Notes: generated by a model not told the origin, from the letters alone. A stretch of DNA of 64,000 nt from Candidatus Zixiibacteriota bacterium (GCA_029860345.1 JAOUBJ010000005.1:186001-250000), one strand, 5' to 3'. Shown: positions 1 through 9,377, counted from the stretch's first letter. Program-made: numbers and translations.

Positions 1-2
1 AC

Positions 3-1163
3 TACTGCCGCGACTGGCCGATTCGGGAAAGTCGCTACCTGAGAGTGCACGTGGATCCTACCGCCGAACGATACCTCAACCCGGTATGCTTAGAGGCGAC
101 CGATTCATTCATTGAGCAGACTGCCCGGTTGCTGAAACTATCCAAAGATCAGCTTAAGCTGCTGACCGACGAAAAGATTGACTACTTCTACTGCGGCAGT
201 GATTCAACCATCGAGCAGATCACCGGACATCTCGTTAAGGGCGTTTTCGATCTGCCGTCCAACGATCTGATTTCATCGTTCTTTCCACACTACCATGAGT
301 TGATCCACTTCCTGGTAAACCTGAAACTTCAGAAACTGCCGCTTTACACTCAGCCACTTATGAGAGAGGGGATTGCCGTAACACTCGGTGGTCGCTGGGG
401 TAAGACACCGACTTCTCTCATTGATCTGGGTGGGTTCTTGTATCGAGAGAAAATAGTCGACCTGGACAGCCTGCTGGCCATGTCGCTGTTCGAGCCCCAT
501 TCCGGTGCCGACATCGCCTACCCGGTGGCCGGCCTGTTCTGTGCTTACCTGCTCGAGCGTATGGATCAAGAGCGATTCTTCGAAGTATACCTGAAACTCT
601 CGGGCGATTTCAAAACTGTCTATGGCCAAACCACTCAGGTAGTCAAACAGATTCTGATCGAAGCAACCGAAGACGAAAACTGGGAAGAGTTTCTTGAGGG
701 ATTCGACAAGTTCATCGACGAGGTGATGGATGACCGACTGATGATTCGACCCGGCAGGCTGGCCAAGGGGAAAGAACTGATAAAGGGGGACAGCTACATC
801 GTTCGCGAAAACAAACATTGGCTCGGTTTCGAATTCAGCTTCGAGCCGGAGCAGGAGATATCCGGCAATCTGATGTTCGGTTTCGACAAGCGTCTGGCCG
901 CGGTCTCTTCGGTCTTGTTTGGAGAACAGTACGGCGTTACCACCAATGTCGACGGATATCGGTTCGGCGTTCGTTTTGACCGTAACGAAGTCGGCCTGTA
1001 TGACTACGCCACCAGTCATTTGATGGCCAAGTATATCTGGGGAATCACGCCGTCGGGCGATTATTTCGATGAAGACAACAACCGCATAACGCTGATGCTC
1101 CACAAAGACCTTCTGAAGGATCACCTGCCCGAGAAGAACGACGTCAAGTACCTGGCCAAATAG
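3..1163 (+). CDS. Putative HExxH (gluzincin-like) metallopeptidase, 5'-truncated
   Basis: The frame is open from base 3, so the gene starts before the window; the in-frame GTG at 45 is probably internal. The main landmark is HELIH (294-308), an HExxH zinc site. An EG pair follows in REGIAV, with its Glu at 366-368, 24 residues after the first His, where gluzincin peptidases place the third zinc ligand. The rest is helical and then aromatic/charged sequence that I do not recognise. A signal peptide cannot be judged because the N-terminus is missing. The stop lies 17 bases before the rmuC start, so the two probably share a transcript. Peptidase activity is inferred from the metal site alone; a non-catalytic relative is possible. 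Confidence 0.7.
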   Translation, partial: YCRDWPIRESRYLRVHVDPTAERYLNPVCLEATDSFIEQTARLLKLSKDQLKLLTDEKIDYFYCGSDSTIEQITGHLVKGVFDLPSNDLISSFFPHYHELIHFLVNLKLQKLPLYTQPLMREGIAVTLGGRWGKTPTSLIDLGGFLYREKIVDLDSLLAMSLFEPHSGADIAYPVAGLFCAYLLERMDQERFFEVYLKLSGDFKTVYGQTTQVVKQILIEATEDENWEEFLEGFDKFIDEVMDDRLMIRPGRLAKGKELIKGDSYIVRENKHWLGFEFSFEPEQEISGNLMFGFDKRLAAVSSVLFGEQYGVTTNVDGYRFGVRFDRNEVGLYDYATSHLMAKYIWGITPSGDYFDEDNNRITLMLHKDLLKDHLPEKNDVKYLAK

Positions 1164-1180
1164 CAACTGAAAAGAGATTG

Positions 1181-2233
1181 ATGGACGGCGTTAGCATAAT
1201 AATCATCGGCGGACTCGGACTGGTGGTTGTCCTGTTGGTCAGTTTGTTGGTCGGTCAACGTCGGCCTGACAGCGACGCTCCACGAAAAATCGAACTGGCC
1301 CTGGAAAAGCTCAAGAGCGAATTACTGGAGAAACAGTTGGAGGGGCTGGTCAGTTTGCGTGATTCGCTGGACAGTACCGGCCGTCTGATGAACGAACGCC
1401 TGGCCGAGGGTACCGGCGCTATCGACAAGCGTATGGAACTACTGGTCGACATCGAGCACCGGCTGGGGCAGCTTCAGACCCAGGCTGAGAATATCGAAGC
1501 GGTCGGAAAGAACATCCAATCACTCTCCGACCTACTGAAGCCACCCAAACTCCGAGGCAGCCTTGGGGAGATGCTGCTTGAGAATCTGCTGGCTCAGATA
1601 TTGCCGCGCTCGATGTTCGACACGCAACATAGGTTTGCGTCGGGCAAGCGTGTCGATGCTGTAGTAAAGCTAGCCGATAGACTCTTGCCGATAGACTCCA
1701 AATTTCCTCTCGAACCGTTTGAACGACTTCGCGCCGAACCGGATTCATCGGAAGCTCGAAAAGAGTTTGTGCGCTCGCTCAAGAAACATGTCGATGACAT
1801 CAGCGGCCGTTATATCCTGCCTGCCGAGCAGACCACCGACGTTGCGCTCATGTATATTCCATCGGAGGCGGTCTACTATCGTTTCGTTTCCGATGATCTC
1901 GAAACCGGTTTCGAGTATGCCCTGTCCAGGAACGTCATCCCCAGTTCACCGGGTCATCTGTATGCCTTCCTGGCGTCGCTGGCATCTGTGTATGCACATG
2001 CCGGTCTATCAGGCGATGGCCGAAAGCTGTCGGCCGGCTTGAACAACCTTGGCGATGCGTTGGGACGTCTGACAAAACTGCACGAACGGATGGAAGGTTC
2101 GGTTCGTGCACTCACCAGTACACTTAGTCATGGTCGTGACGAGATCAACGGCATGACCACTCAGTTACAGCAGTTGCGTGAGCCGTCGACATTGGACGAG
2201 CCGGTCGAAGAGCCGACTGTTGCAGACGGGTGA
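1181..2233 (+). CDS. rmuC: RmuC-family DNA recombination protein
   Basis: This 350-residue protein has the RmuC layout: an N-terminal membrane helix (SIIIIGGLGLVVVLLVSLLV), a coiled coil to about residue 110, then the nuclease-like core. The core shows KLRGSLGEMLLENLL and LPIDSKFPLEPFERL, both typical of the family. RmuC proteins limit inversions between short inverted repeats, probably as membrane-tethered nucleases, which suits this palindrome-rich genome. It is shorter than the E. coli protein (about 475 residues), as in many other phyla. ATG 1181 is preferred over the adjoining TTG 1178 because AAAGAGA at 1171-1177 is better placed for it. It sits in a probable operon with the upstream peptidase-like gene. 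Confidence 0.9.
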   Translation: MDGVSIIIIGGLGLVVVLLVSLLVGQRRPDSDAPRKIELALEKLKSELLEKQLEGLVSLRDSLDSTGRLMNERLAEGTGAIDKRMELLVDIEHRLGQLQTQAENIEAVGKNIQSLSDLLKPPKLRGSLGEMLLENLLAQILPRSMFDTQHRFASGKRVDAVVKLADRLLPIDSKFPLEPFERLRAEPDSSEARKEFVRSLKKHVDDISGRYILPAEQTTDVALMYIPSEAVYYRFVSDDLETGFEYALSRNVIPSSPGHLYAFLASLASVYAHAGLSGDGRKLSAGLNNLGDALGRLTKLHERMEGSVRALTSTLSHGRDEINGMTTQLQQLREPSTLDEPVEEPTVADG

Positions 2234-2245
2234 CGGTCTTGCACT

Positions 2246-2294
2246 CTTGTAGGGCGGGTCCGTCTTCGCCTGCGCGCTGCGGCGTGAACCCGCC
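2246..2294 (+). repeat. Dispersed repeat family A (TAGGGCGGGTCCGTC...)
   Basis: A 49-bp GC-rich element running from CTTGTAGGGCGGGTCC to GTGAACCCGCC, with GGCGGGT/ACCCGCC ends that can pair. Near-identical copies occur at 9697-9745 (reverse), inside the 87-bp units at 22433-22519 and 23751-23970 (reverse), at 55598-55645 and at 61502-61550 (reverse). A short form with the middle missing is at about 9406-9432. Confidence 0.8.
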
Positions 2295-2380
2295 ATCTTC
2301 GTTTATTCCACGAATGTTGCGCTGGGTCCTTCTCGCCGCAGGCGAGTGAGACCCTGCGCCGAAGAAATAACACACCCCTA

Positions 2381-2404
2381 AATCCCCTCTCAAGAGGGGA
2401 CTTT
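2381..2404. repeat. Perfect hairpin TCCCCTCT/AGAGGGGA
   Basis: Eight-base perfect arms (2383-2390 and 2393-2400) around a 2-base centre. It lies between the convergent rmuC and the unknown gene at 2472-3332. It could end transcription in either direction, but neither side has a clear T-run. The rest of 2234-2471 holds repeat A and no gene. Confidence 0.5.
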
Positions 2405-2471
2405 GAAGAAGGACTGGTTTGTCGTTAAGCCTGCTGTTGGTGTAAAGAGCGCAGAATAGCCGACTCAACCA

Positions 2472-3332
2472 TCAGGTGGTGAGAAGAAACTGCCGTATGA
2501 GTGGTTTCAGGCTGTCCTTATACTCTCTAATAGCCTGTTTGGGATCATCCAGTAGGTGTTGCCAGCGTGCTTCCGTTTGCCTCCTCGCCCTCTGGTATCT
2601 CACATTGAACTGACTATGGCGATGATAATGAGCAAACTCTGTCAGAAAGTCTATGTCGATAGAACTACCGTTGACAATCGCAATCCGATCTCTTGCATCG
2701 ATGACACCGATGTCCGGATTCTTGAGCGTTTCCAACACTCTGTACCAAAAGAAATACGGGTTTTCTAGGGTGAGAATTCCATGCGCGTAGTTCTCGAGAC
2801 AAATGAGCTTAGGCTCGGAACTGGGCTCAAAAAGGGGCTTTAGTATGGCGTAGATATCCCCCAATCGGCTTCTCGCCAGTGTCCCCCTGGCGGAAATAGG
2901 AATATTGTGAGTAACGGATATCCACGGTTTCGTTTTTATACCTGCCTCCGCTGCTTTGTCAGTAAAATCGTCTTTGACCGGGGGCAGCTTTAATAGGCTC
3001 TGAAGCGATGGCGAGCTTTGCGATTCAGTTGGAAAGTGGTCCAGAACAAAGACAATGGATAGGAGAAGCCTATAATGGAGGTGCCAGAGTAAAGGTGCGT
3101 GCAACTGGTGGTTGGCAGGATTGTGCCCAGAAGTGTCCTTGCACGTTGCACCGGCGTACAAGCGGAATAGTGTGCGATCTGAACCGTGTGAATAGTGGAC
3201 TTCATAAGACAAGCGATCCGCTAAATTGACACGATAGCCCTTGGAAAAATCGTCGCTGAAATCCAAGGACCACGGAACGGCAAACTCGGATGTATAAGTG
3301 TACTCAAAGTTCCCCGACTCTTCCTTTGTCAT
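2472..3332 (-). CDS. Hypothetical protein of unknown family
   Basis: I do not recognise this 286-residue protein. It has no signal peptide; a hydrophobic stretch near residues 85-98 (LHYRLLLSIVFVLDHF) looks more like a buried helix than a membrane anchor. The C-terminal 60 residues are Arg/Gln-rich and helical. The start is well supported: AGGAGG lies seven bases before the ATG. The gene and the 150 bases upstream look poorer in GC than their neighbours, and repeat mosaics flank the gene on both sides. Both points suggest an acquired accessory gene. It is convergent with rmuC and has no operon partner. A real coding gene is likely; its role is open. Confidence 0.65.
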   Translation of the reverse strand: MTKEESGNFEYTYTSEFAVPWSLDFSDDFSKGYRVNLADRLSYEVHYSHGSDRTLFRLYAGATCKDTSGHNPANHQLHAPLLWHLHYRLLLSIVFVLDHFPTESQSSPSLQSLLKLPPVKDDFTDKAAEAGIKTKPWISVTHNIPISARGTLARSRLGDIYAILKPLFEPSSEPKLICLENYAHGILTLENPYFFWYRVLETLKNPDIGVIDARDRIAIVNGSSIDIDFLTEFAHYHRHSQFNVRYQRARRQTEARWQHLLDDPKQAIREYKDSLKPLIRQFLLTT

Positions 3333-4157
3333 TTCATCCTCCTATTGCATTGATCGCTGTTGCTCGACCTCCAGAAATCGCCATCTCTGGCAAGATGCCT
3401 TGGTTAAGCCTTTCACACACTGTTACAAACATATACTATCAAGGACGACACTGATAATCAATAATCTACGTCTATCTTAGCCAAGCCGATTTCCAGCTTC
3501 GCCCCAGCAAAACCCCCACATCATCCCCGCAGAAACTGGCTGGCTCCCGCTTAGTAAAGGACCTTACTATGCCTACGAGTGAAAGACAAATAGCAGTCAA
3601 CCGCCACACGGCCAGTCTCATGCAACACCCGGATCAGTCCGACATCCCACCTCACTCCGGCGGAAAAGTACTTTTTCCGCAAAACAAACCCATTTCGCCG
3701 ACCATTGGCGTTCCCATTGCAAGTTGAAGATGTCTATGCAGAGAAGATGGATTCCCGTCCCAAACAAGGTTTGAGACGGCCACCCGAATCGAAGAACTGG
3801 ATTCCGGCCTTCGCCGGAATGACAAAATGCAGACGGGTCCCGCAATCGGCGGGTCCGAAAACGGACCCACCCTACAAGAACTGAGCGGAGTCGAAGCATG
3901 AATACACGGCAGATATGGACATCTGCCGGGCACAGCTGAAGTGCCTTGAAACACGGACCAAGGTCCGGGCCACCCGCCATACCGAGCGGTGTCGAGGTAT
4001 GAACGTTCTTCCTTTGGTACCCCACCCAGAGGCTTTGCGTCGGGTGGGATCATAAATGTACATGGGGCACCGGTTAGAGGCGGATCCGAAGACAGACCTA
4101 TTTCAAAGTCACCCTTCGACTCCGCTCAGGGTGAGGTGGTGAAAACAAACCCGGCAA
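3333..4157. repeat. Gene-free repeat mosaic (825 bp)
   Basis: No convincing gene. The first 150 bases are AT-rich and probably hold the promoter of the minus-strand gene. Further on are a repeat C copy (3754-3785, CCCGTCCCAAACAAGG...GAC GGCCACCC), a GGATTCCGGCCTTCGCCGG hairpin near 3800, a repeat A-like fragment near 3830-3875, a repeat E fragment (CTGAGCGGAGTCGAAGCATG, near 3882-3901) and a repeat D copy (4111-4134, ACCCTTCGACTCCGCTCAGG). All recur elsewhere in the window. Confidence 0.7.
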
Positions 4158-5300
4158 TCAGTGCTCGGTGACTTGTAGATTAATATTGCGGGCTTTCAGA
4201 TGCGGGATGAACAAGGACGGATCGACCACTATCTCCTGCGGCTTGACACCACGCTGCGTAATCTCACCCGAAGCCGCCATCAGGGCCACTATCGAAGCCG
4301 GGAAAGCTGTAAGACGCATCATCGCTGTCAGCGCGGTTTTGCTCTCCTGCCGGTCGACGATCTCGTAGATTCTGGTCTTGCTTTCTCCATCTATCAGGCC
4401 CTCAGCGGTCAGACGAACCAGGCCCAGGTCGAGGTCATCGAAAGTCAGCGATCTATTCAGTACCGCCTTGAACACGGCACGCGGTTCGACAGCAGTACCG
4501 TTGACATCGATCTCCTGACGGGAACCCAGACCTATCTCAAGCATCGGCCGAAAGAGCGCACAGTGGCCGGGATAACGGATAGTTTTATAATCCAGGAAAT
4601 CTATCTGCCCGAGGAAACTGTCCGGCAAGGTCGAAGTACCACCGGATGTATAGAACGCTTCCAGTTTACCGATACCGTCGAACTCCAGAAGCTCCACACC
4701 GGTCATCGGGTTAACGGTTTTCTTCTGACCCTCCTCGACAATAACGCACGGCTCCCAGTATTCATTGATGAGTCCTTCAGCCGCGAAGAGCATCATGTAG
4801 TTCAAGGGCGGCCTGGGTGATTGCGGCAGTCCGCCGACTCGAATTCTCATCGACTCCACTTTATCAAACCTGGTCATGGCGTCGGCGGCGAGCACCGCTA
4901 CCATGCCGGGCGCAAGGCCGCAGTCGGGGACGATGATGACATCGGCTTGCTCGGCTTCAGCGGTAAGTTGAAGTTGGGCGTCAACCATGTCGTTGTTGCC
5001 ACCCAGGTCGACCAGGTGACAACCGGCGGCGATGGCGGCTTTGGTCAGGTTCAGGTTATATCGGTAGGGAACGCATGAGATGGCAGCGTCATATCCCTTC
5101 AGAGCTGCCGCAGCAGCGGTTTCATCATCGGCATCAAGAGCCGAAGCAGAGGCTTTGCCGTAGCCAAATTTGGTGGCCATTTCGACGGCGAGGTTTTCGT
5201 CGGTATCGAATAACCCGACGCTCTGGACACTATCGTTTTGAGCAAGATCATAGACGGCGGCTCGACCCATGAGGCCGGCGCCGATAACTGCAACTCTCAT
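4158..5300 (-). CDS. Saccharopine/lysine dehydrogenase-family NAD(P) enzyme
   Basis: This 380-residue cytoplasmic oxidoreductase begins with a Rossmann fold (MRVAVIGAGLMGRAAVYDLA). It has DAAISCVPYRYN, LVDLGGN and DCGLAPGM in the spacing of the saccharopine dehydrogenase / lysine 6-dehydrogenase family. The C-terminal half (PLNYMMLFAAEGLINEY, RYPGHC) is the family's substrate domain. Length matches lysine 6-dehydrogenases (about 385). Those enzymes oxidise the epsilon-amino group of lysine, while relatives act on saccharopine or carboxynorspermidine; the substrate here cannot be read from sequence. The start at 5300 has AGGAG eight bases upstream, whereas the longer frame to 5381 adds 27 residues before the Rossmann strand. 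It is divergent from the HisKA gene. Confidence 0.85.
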   Translation of the reverse strand: MRVAVIGAGLMGRAAVYDLAQNDSVQSVGLFDTDENLAVEMATKFGYGKASASALDADDETAAAAALKGYDAAISCVPYRYNLNLTKAAIAAGCHLVDLGGNNDMVDAQLQLTAEAEQADVIIVPDCGLAPGMVAVLAADAMTRFDKVESMRIRVGGLPQSPRPPLNYMMLFAAEGLINEYWEPCVIVEEGQKKTVNPMTGVELLEFDGIGKLEAFYTSGGTSTLPDSFLGQIDFLDYKTIRYPGHCALFRPMLEIGLGSRQEIDVNGTAVEPRAVFKAVLNRSLTFDDLDLGLVRLTAEGLIDGESKTRIYEIVDRQESKTALTAMMRLTAFPASIVALMAASGEITQRGVKPQEIVVDPSLFIPHLKARNINLQVTEH

Positions 5301-5472
5301 TGATGTCTTCTCCTGTTGTCTTTCATCGGCCCAATATACACCGAGGGTCTGGATTTGCGAAGAATATTCGAGTCTGCCCACTCTTTTTAACCGGCAACTG
5401 GAGAACTTCTTCCGACCAGCCGATAATACAACAGAACTAACGAAAAACGTCCCTGTTAATGAAGGAATTCAA

Positions 5473-5814
5473 ATGGCCGGCCGGGTTCTCAAGACCCACT
5501 TACTGACTGAGAATCAGCAAGAGGAACTGGACCTCTTTGAGGCGCTAAAGCCATACCTCGGACAGTGTCTGACACTCAATCATGACCTGAACAATCCGTT
5601 GGCCGGGATAATGGGTTATGTCGAGTTTCTGATCGAAGAGTCAGACCAGTTGAGCGAAGAACACCGGGAGTTTGTTGAACAAATCAATCGCTGCGCTGAA
5701 CGGATGCGCCAGGTGCTCGACAGCCTTTGTGAAGAGAAGATTGCATTGTCCAGGAAAGTGGATATCCGCCGTGTGACCGAAGCTTACCAGGCCTGTGACA
5801 AGTCGTCAGATTAG
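5473..5814 (+). CDS. Stand-alone histidine-kinase dimerisation (HisKA) domain
   Basis: A 113-residue protein whose core LNHDLNNPLAGIMGYVEFL is an H-box of the HisKA type, with a phosphorylatable His followed by DxNNPL. A long helix continues through INRCAERMRQVLDSLCEE. No ATP-binding (HATPase) domain follows, and there is no receiver domain nearby. It may be a phosphotransfer or dimerisation adaptor for a kinase encoded elsewhere, or a degenerate kinase. Start ATG 5473 has GAAGGA at 5461-5466. Its last nine bases overlap the 3' end of the convergent VWA gene. The H-box is clear; the role is inference. Confidence 0.75.
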   Translation: MAGRVLKTHLLTENQQEELDLFEALKPYLGQCLTLNHDLNNPLAGIMGYVEFLIEESDQLSEEHREFVEQINRCAERMRQVLDSLCEEKIALSRKVDIRRVTEAYQACDKSSD

Positions 5815-7977
5815 CTGGTTTACTTTCCTTAGAAGCCACTCCACCGAAATCGCTCCCAGAAAAACAAGCAGCAGCCAAAACTGTCCCCACAGTAGATGCT
5901 CGGTGTGCGAGGTAACCTCGATAGGCGACAGATCGAGATATTCCAGCGCATCATCAAAGGCAACAGCCTGAAAGGCCTTGCCGCCGGCGCGTGAGGCCAA
6001 CGCTCGCATCCCGGCCGGGTTGCCGGATTGATCCAGTTCCTCCAGCGAGAAAGCCTCCAGCAGAATTCGACCCTCTACCCTCTTGAGAAGCCCTTGCTCG
6101 CTATGGAAACTGGCCTCGTAAGTGTATTGTCCCGGCGGAAGGTTCTCAAACCGGGCCGAGTACTCTCCCTGGCCCAGCGCCAGCAGATCAAGCTCTCGAC
6201 CTTCATCGGTACCTTCAGCCTGCAATTTGACTACACCGGTGACGCCCGGTATGGGGCGATAGCCCAGGTCGAAGGCGTACCCGTCGAAACGTACCGCTTC
6301 GCCACGCGTGAAGACTTCCTTCTCAGGCAGAATGCGGATTGGGTCGAAATCATCCCTGACCGTCAACCAGGTGACCGATCCTTCGAGAAACCGATTGTAG
6401 AAATCGGCAGAAGAACCGCGGCCAAGATCGGCGAAGCTCCAACTCCAGAAGGGCATTGCCGACGACGCCAGCAGTTTGCCGGGTCCCATTCGCCTGAAGC
6501 CCAACACCGGTGGTTTCTGAATCCGGCCAAGTGATCGGGATGCCCAAGCCAGTACTACCGCCTGCGGCGCAACCTGATCGCATGGCACCAGCTTCTGAAA
6601 AGGAGGGACTTCCATCCAAGCGGCCCGGACAGCACTCTGATCATCGGCCAACCTTACAACCGGGTGCAACAGGTTTCCTTCGGCCGGCTCAGCGTTGAAC
6701 TCAACGTACTCCACTTCGGTTCGACTGGACTGAGAAAACGGCAGCAACCGGTTGAACCAATCAAGGGGACCGGCGGCTGCGAATCTGTCACCCATCAGGA
6801 CCCACAGGGCGCCACCCCGATTGGACAGGTATGATTCGATAATATCTTTCCTGGCCGTCAGGCGATGGGGGTCGGGATCGTGCAGAATTACCAGGTCGAA
6901 CCGATTCAATTCGGTCTGACGCGATGGAAAACTTCCGGCCATATTGCCGACCCGTCCCCCGGTGGCGGCCAGTTGTATTTCGTACTTGTCGGAACGTTCC
7001 AGGAATCGTTTCAGAAACCCGACCTCGTAATCCGGCGCTTCCGACACCAGCAAGACCAACAGCTTGCTTTTGAGAATCTTGACAGCGAAGAATCGTTGGT
7101 TGTTGTCGGTAGTTTCTTCGCCCTCAACCGGCACCACCCTGGTGCTCAGCATTTTTTGTCCGGGCTCCTCCGGAATCAGTCGGAGGGCTACTTCACCGAG
7201 CCCATCACCCGAGGTCAGTTGCAACCGTTTCTGGTCGATCACTCGGCGATCATCCAGGAGCTTCACCTGTACCGTTCGGTCGCCGCCTCGTTGCCATTGC
7301 AGCTTGACCAAAACCTCGGTCGGCTGACCGACGAAGGTAATCGGGTTGTAGTTGATATCAGCCACGCCGATGTCGAAATCGCCGCCGCCGGTTGCCATGT
7401 CGATAGCCACAATCGGCGTGGACAAATCGGCCGCGACCTCGGTCGGTTCCCGTCCGGAATTGGAGTTACCGTCGCTAAACAGCAACCATAGATCGGCCGG
7501 CGCGGCCAGTTGTTGTTTGTCAAGCTCGTACATGACATCGGCCAGCGCGGTACGGTCAGCATTGACCTGATCCGGCAGGGTGGCCAGATTACCGCCGAAA
7601 TAGCGCGTCTGAGGCTCGACCTGCTGTAGCACCTGTGTGAAGTCGGGCGAGGTCAAGAGCGAGTCCATGCGCTGCCGGCGAGTCAGCCCCGCCTCCTGTT
7701 TGTCCATGCTGGTCGAATGGTCCAAAAGCATGGTCACCCGGCGCGGTCGTTCATACTCGCGGGTGAGCCTTAGCACCGGTTCCAAAAGGGCCAGGATCAA
7801 GGCCAATACCGCAACCACCCGCAGAGTGGCCAGTAGCATGCGTACATAGAATGGCAGTGGCGGGTTGGTACGACGGTAGAGCAACACTGCAAAGGCCAGC
7901 AAAACCAACATGGCCGGTAGGACCAGGTACAGGTAGTTGCTCAACAAGTCAAATGAGATGTCCTTGAGACCGGTCAT
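5806..7977 (-). CDS. Membrane protein with von Willebrand A-like domain
   Basis: 723 residues. Two N-terminal membrane helices (about 14-32 and 47-65) precede a VWA-like domain whose LLDHSTSM matches the DxSxS metal site; FSDGNSNSG follows later. A long periplasmic region comes next, with a glutamine-amidotransferase-like segment (LVILHDPDPHRLTARKDI, WVLMGDR), then a beta-rich part. A last helix (LLWGQFWLLLVFLGAISVEWLL) sits at the C-terminus. This two-plus-one helix VWA architecture is common for the final gene of MoxR/Bat-type operons, but no MoxR ATPase is in this window. It overlaps the HisKA gene tail to tail by nine bases. It probably acts in envelope assembly or stress; the exact role is unknown. 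Confidence 0.8.
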   Translation of the reverse strand: MTGLKDISFDLLSNYLYLVLPAMLVLLAFAVLLYRRTNPPLPFYVRMLLATLRVVAVLALILALLEPVLRLTREYERPRRVTMLLDHSTSMDKQEAGLTRRQRMDSLLTSPDFTQVLQQVEPQTRYFGGNLATLPDQVNADRTALADVMYELDKQQLAAPADLWLLFSDGNSNSGREPTEVAADLSTPIVAIDMATGGGDFDIGVADINYNPITFVGQPTEVLVKLQWQRGGDRTVQVKLLDDRRVIDQKRLQLTSGDGLGEVALRLIPEEPGQKMLSTRVVPVEGEETTDNNQRFFAVKILKSKLLVLLVSEAPDYEVGFLKRFLERSDKYEIQLAATGGRVGNMAGSFPSRQTELNRFDLVILHDPDPHRLTARKDIIESYLSNRGGALWVLMGDRFAAAGPLDWFNRLLPFSQSSRTEVEYVEFNAEPAEGNLLHPVVRLADDQSAVRAAWMEVPPFQKLVPCDQVAPQAVVLAWASRSLGRIQKPPVLGFRRMGPGKLLASSAMPFWSWSFADLGRGSSADFYNRFLEGSVTWLTVRDDFDPIRILPEKEVFTRGEAVRFDGYAFDLGYRPIPGVTGVVKLQAEGTDEGRELDLLALGQGEYSARFENLPPGQYTYEASFHSEQGLLKRVEGRILLEAFSLEELDQSGNPAGMRALASRAGGKAFQAVAFDDALEYLDLSPIEVTSHTEHLLWGQFWLLLVFLGAISVEWLLRKVNQLI

Positions 7978-8215
7978 GATCTACCTTATACACGCGGGTC
8001 GATGCTTCGATGAAAGATGTTGGCGCCGGGGGGGGATCTGTATCATTAATCGGTAGCAGGGCATCGTCTTCACACCAGTTTTCGTTATCGGTTTCAAGCG
8101 CCGCGTAGCGGGCGGCCTTGTGTCGCCCGAAATGACCGGCCGGAGACAAGCCCCGGCCCTGCGCAACAAGAATCGTATCTTATGGGGCAACTTGGGACGG
8201 GCATGGCCGGTAATA

Positions 8216-9199
8216 TCACGAGGCCCGTCGGGTGGCGTACTCGACGAGACTGGCCAGGCTGTCGTAGTATATCGAATTATCGATTCGGGCGATTGCCTCC
8301 AGCCCTTGTCCGCTCAACCGCTCGGCTTTCTGGTAGGCGTATTCGATGCCGCCGTTTTCGGTCACGAAATTATGCACTTTTTCAAACGATGCTTCATGAC
8401 CATCTCCCTTGAGCGATTTCATGATCTCGTTGCGTCCGGCCTTGCCTACTTTCTTGAGCGAGTGAATCAGCGGTAGAGTTACCTTGCCGGTCATTACGTC
8501 GTTGCCGGGCTCTTTACCCGTAACTTCGGGTTCGCCGACAAAGTCCAGCAGATCGTCGGCGATCTGAAAGGCGGTGCCGATTTTTTCGCCGAACTGAGCA
8601 AAGCGCTGCCGCTCACGAGCGCCTCTGGAGGTCAGGATGGAACCGGTCTCACAGCTCACGGTGAACAGAGAAGCGGTCTTGTCGGCGATTATTGAAATGT
8701 ATTCTTCTTCGGAAAGGCTGTAGTTGCCCGTTTCCTCAATTTGTCTGAGTTCCCCCACCGAAACCCGCTCGGTGGCTTTGGATACCGTGCCCATCAGTTC
8801 CATGGAGCCTGTACCAACCAAAATACGAAACGCCTTGGCGAAAAGATAGTCCCCCATCAATACCGATATCAGGTTGGTCCACTGAGCATTGACCGTTTCC
8901 TGGCCACGCCGGAGATCGGATTCATCGATCACATCATCGTGAAGAAGGGTGGCGGTATGAATCAACTCGATGGCCAAAGAGGCGCTGACCGAATGCTCGG
9001 TAAAACTGTCGGCCGCTCGTGACGACAGAAACACAAAGGCCGGTCGGATTCGTTTGCCACGAGTTTTCAACAGGTGGCGGGCGATCGATGAAATCAGCGG
9101 TGAATCCCCGCGCAAAGAGTCCGAAAGTTGCCGATCAAACTCCTGCAAGTCGGTCTCGACCGGTCCGACACATTCCATCATGCTGGTGGCATCAAGCAT
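8216..9199 (-). CDS. Trans-polyprenyl diphosphate synthase (IspA/IspB family)
   Basis: 327 residues with all marks of all-trans prenyltransferases: GKRIRPAFVFLSS, the first Asp-rich motif in LLHDDVIDESDLRRG, and the second in FQIADDLLDFVGE followed by TGKEPGNDV. The enzyme adds isopentenyl diphosphate units to an allylic primer. The length and the lack of an Asp-rich insertion suit a medium/long-chain (hepta- to octaprenyl) synthase that makes the quinone side chain. Chain length cannot be settled by eye. The ATG at 9199 is used; alternatives at 9181/9178 have no better ribosome site. The 238 bases between it and the VWA gene hold no gene. Confidence 0.9.
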   Translation of the reverse strand: MLDATSMMECVGPVETDLQEFDRQLSDSLRGDSPLISSIARHLLKTRGKRIRPAFVFLSSRAADSFTEHSVSASLAIELIHTATLLHDDVIDESDLRRGQETVNAQWTNLISVLMGDYLFAKAFRILVGTGSMELMGTVSKATERVSVGELRQIEETGNYSLSEEEYISIIADKTASLFTVSCETGSILTSRGARERQRFAQFGEKIGTAFQIADDLLDFVGEPEVTGKEPGNDVMTGKVTLPLIHSLKKVGKAGRNEIMKSLKGDGHEASFEKVHNFVTENGGIEYAYQKAERLSGQGLEAIARIDNSIYYDSLASLVEYATRRAS

Positions 9200-9303
9200 A
9201 TTATCAACTCATACGTTGTCAATTCACTCCGGACCGTGAAAATATGATGCGATTGTATGGTTGTCAATGGATTTGTAGGCTGGCCAAACAGTCGCTACTC
9301 ACT

Positions 9304-9377
9304 CCGGTTTCCAAGTGGCGCACGAGGACGTACACCACGCACAGTCTTTGGTCTTGTAGGGCGGAACCCTCTTAGTG
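9304..9377 (+). repeat. 74-bp direct repeat H, copy 1
   Basis: Runs from CCGGTTTCCAAGTGGCGCAC to CCCTCTTAGTG. By eye it is identical over 74 bases to copy 2 at 9489-9562, 185 bases away. A 28-bp inverted fragment of it, with one mismatch, is at 12401-12428. Confidence 0.85.
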
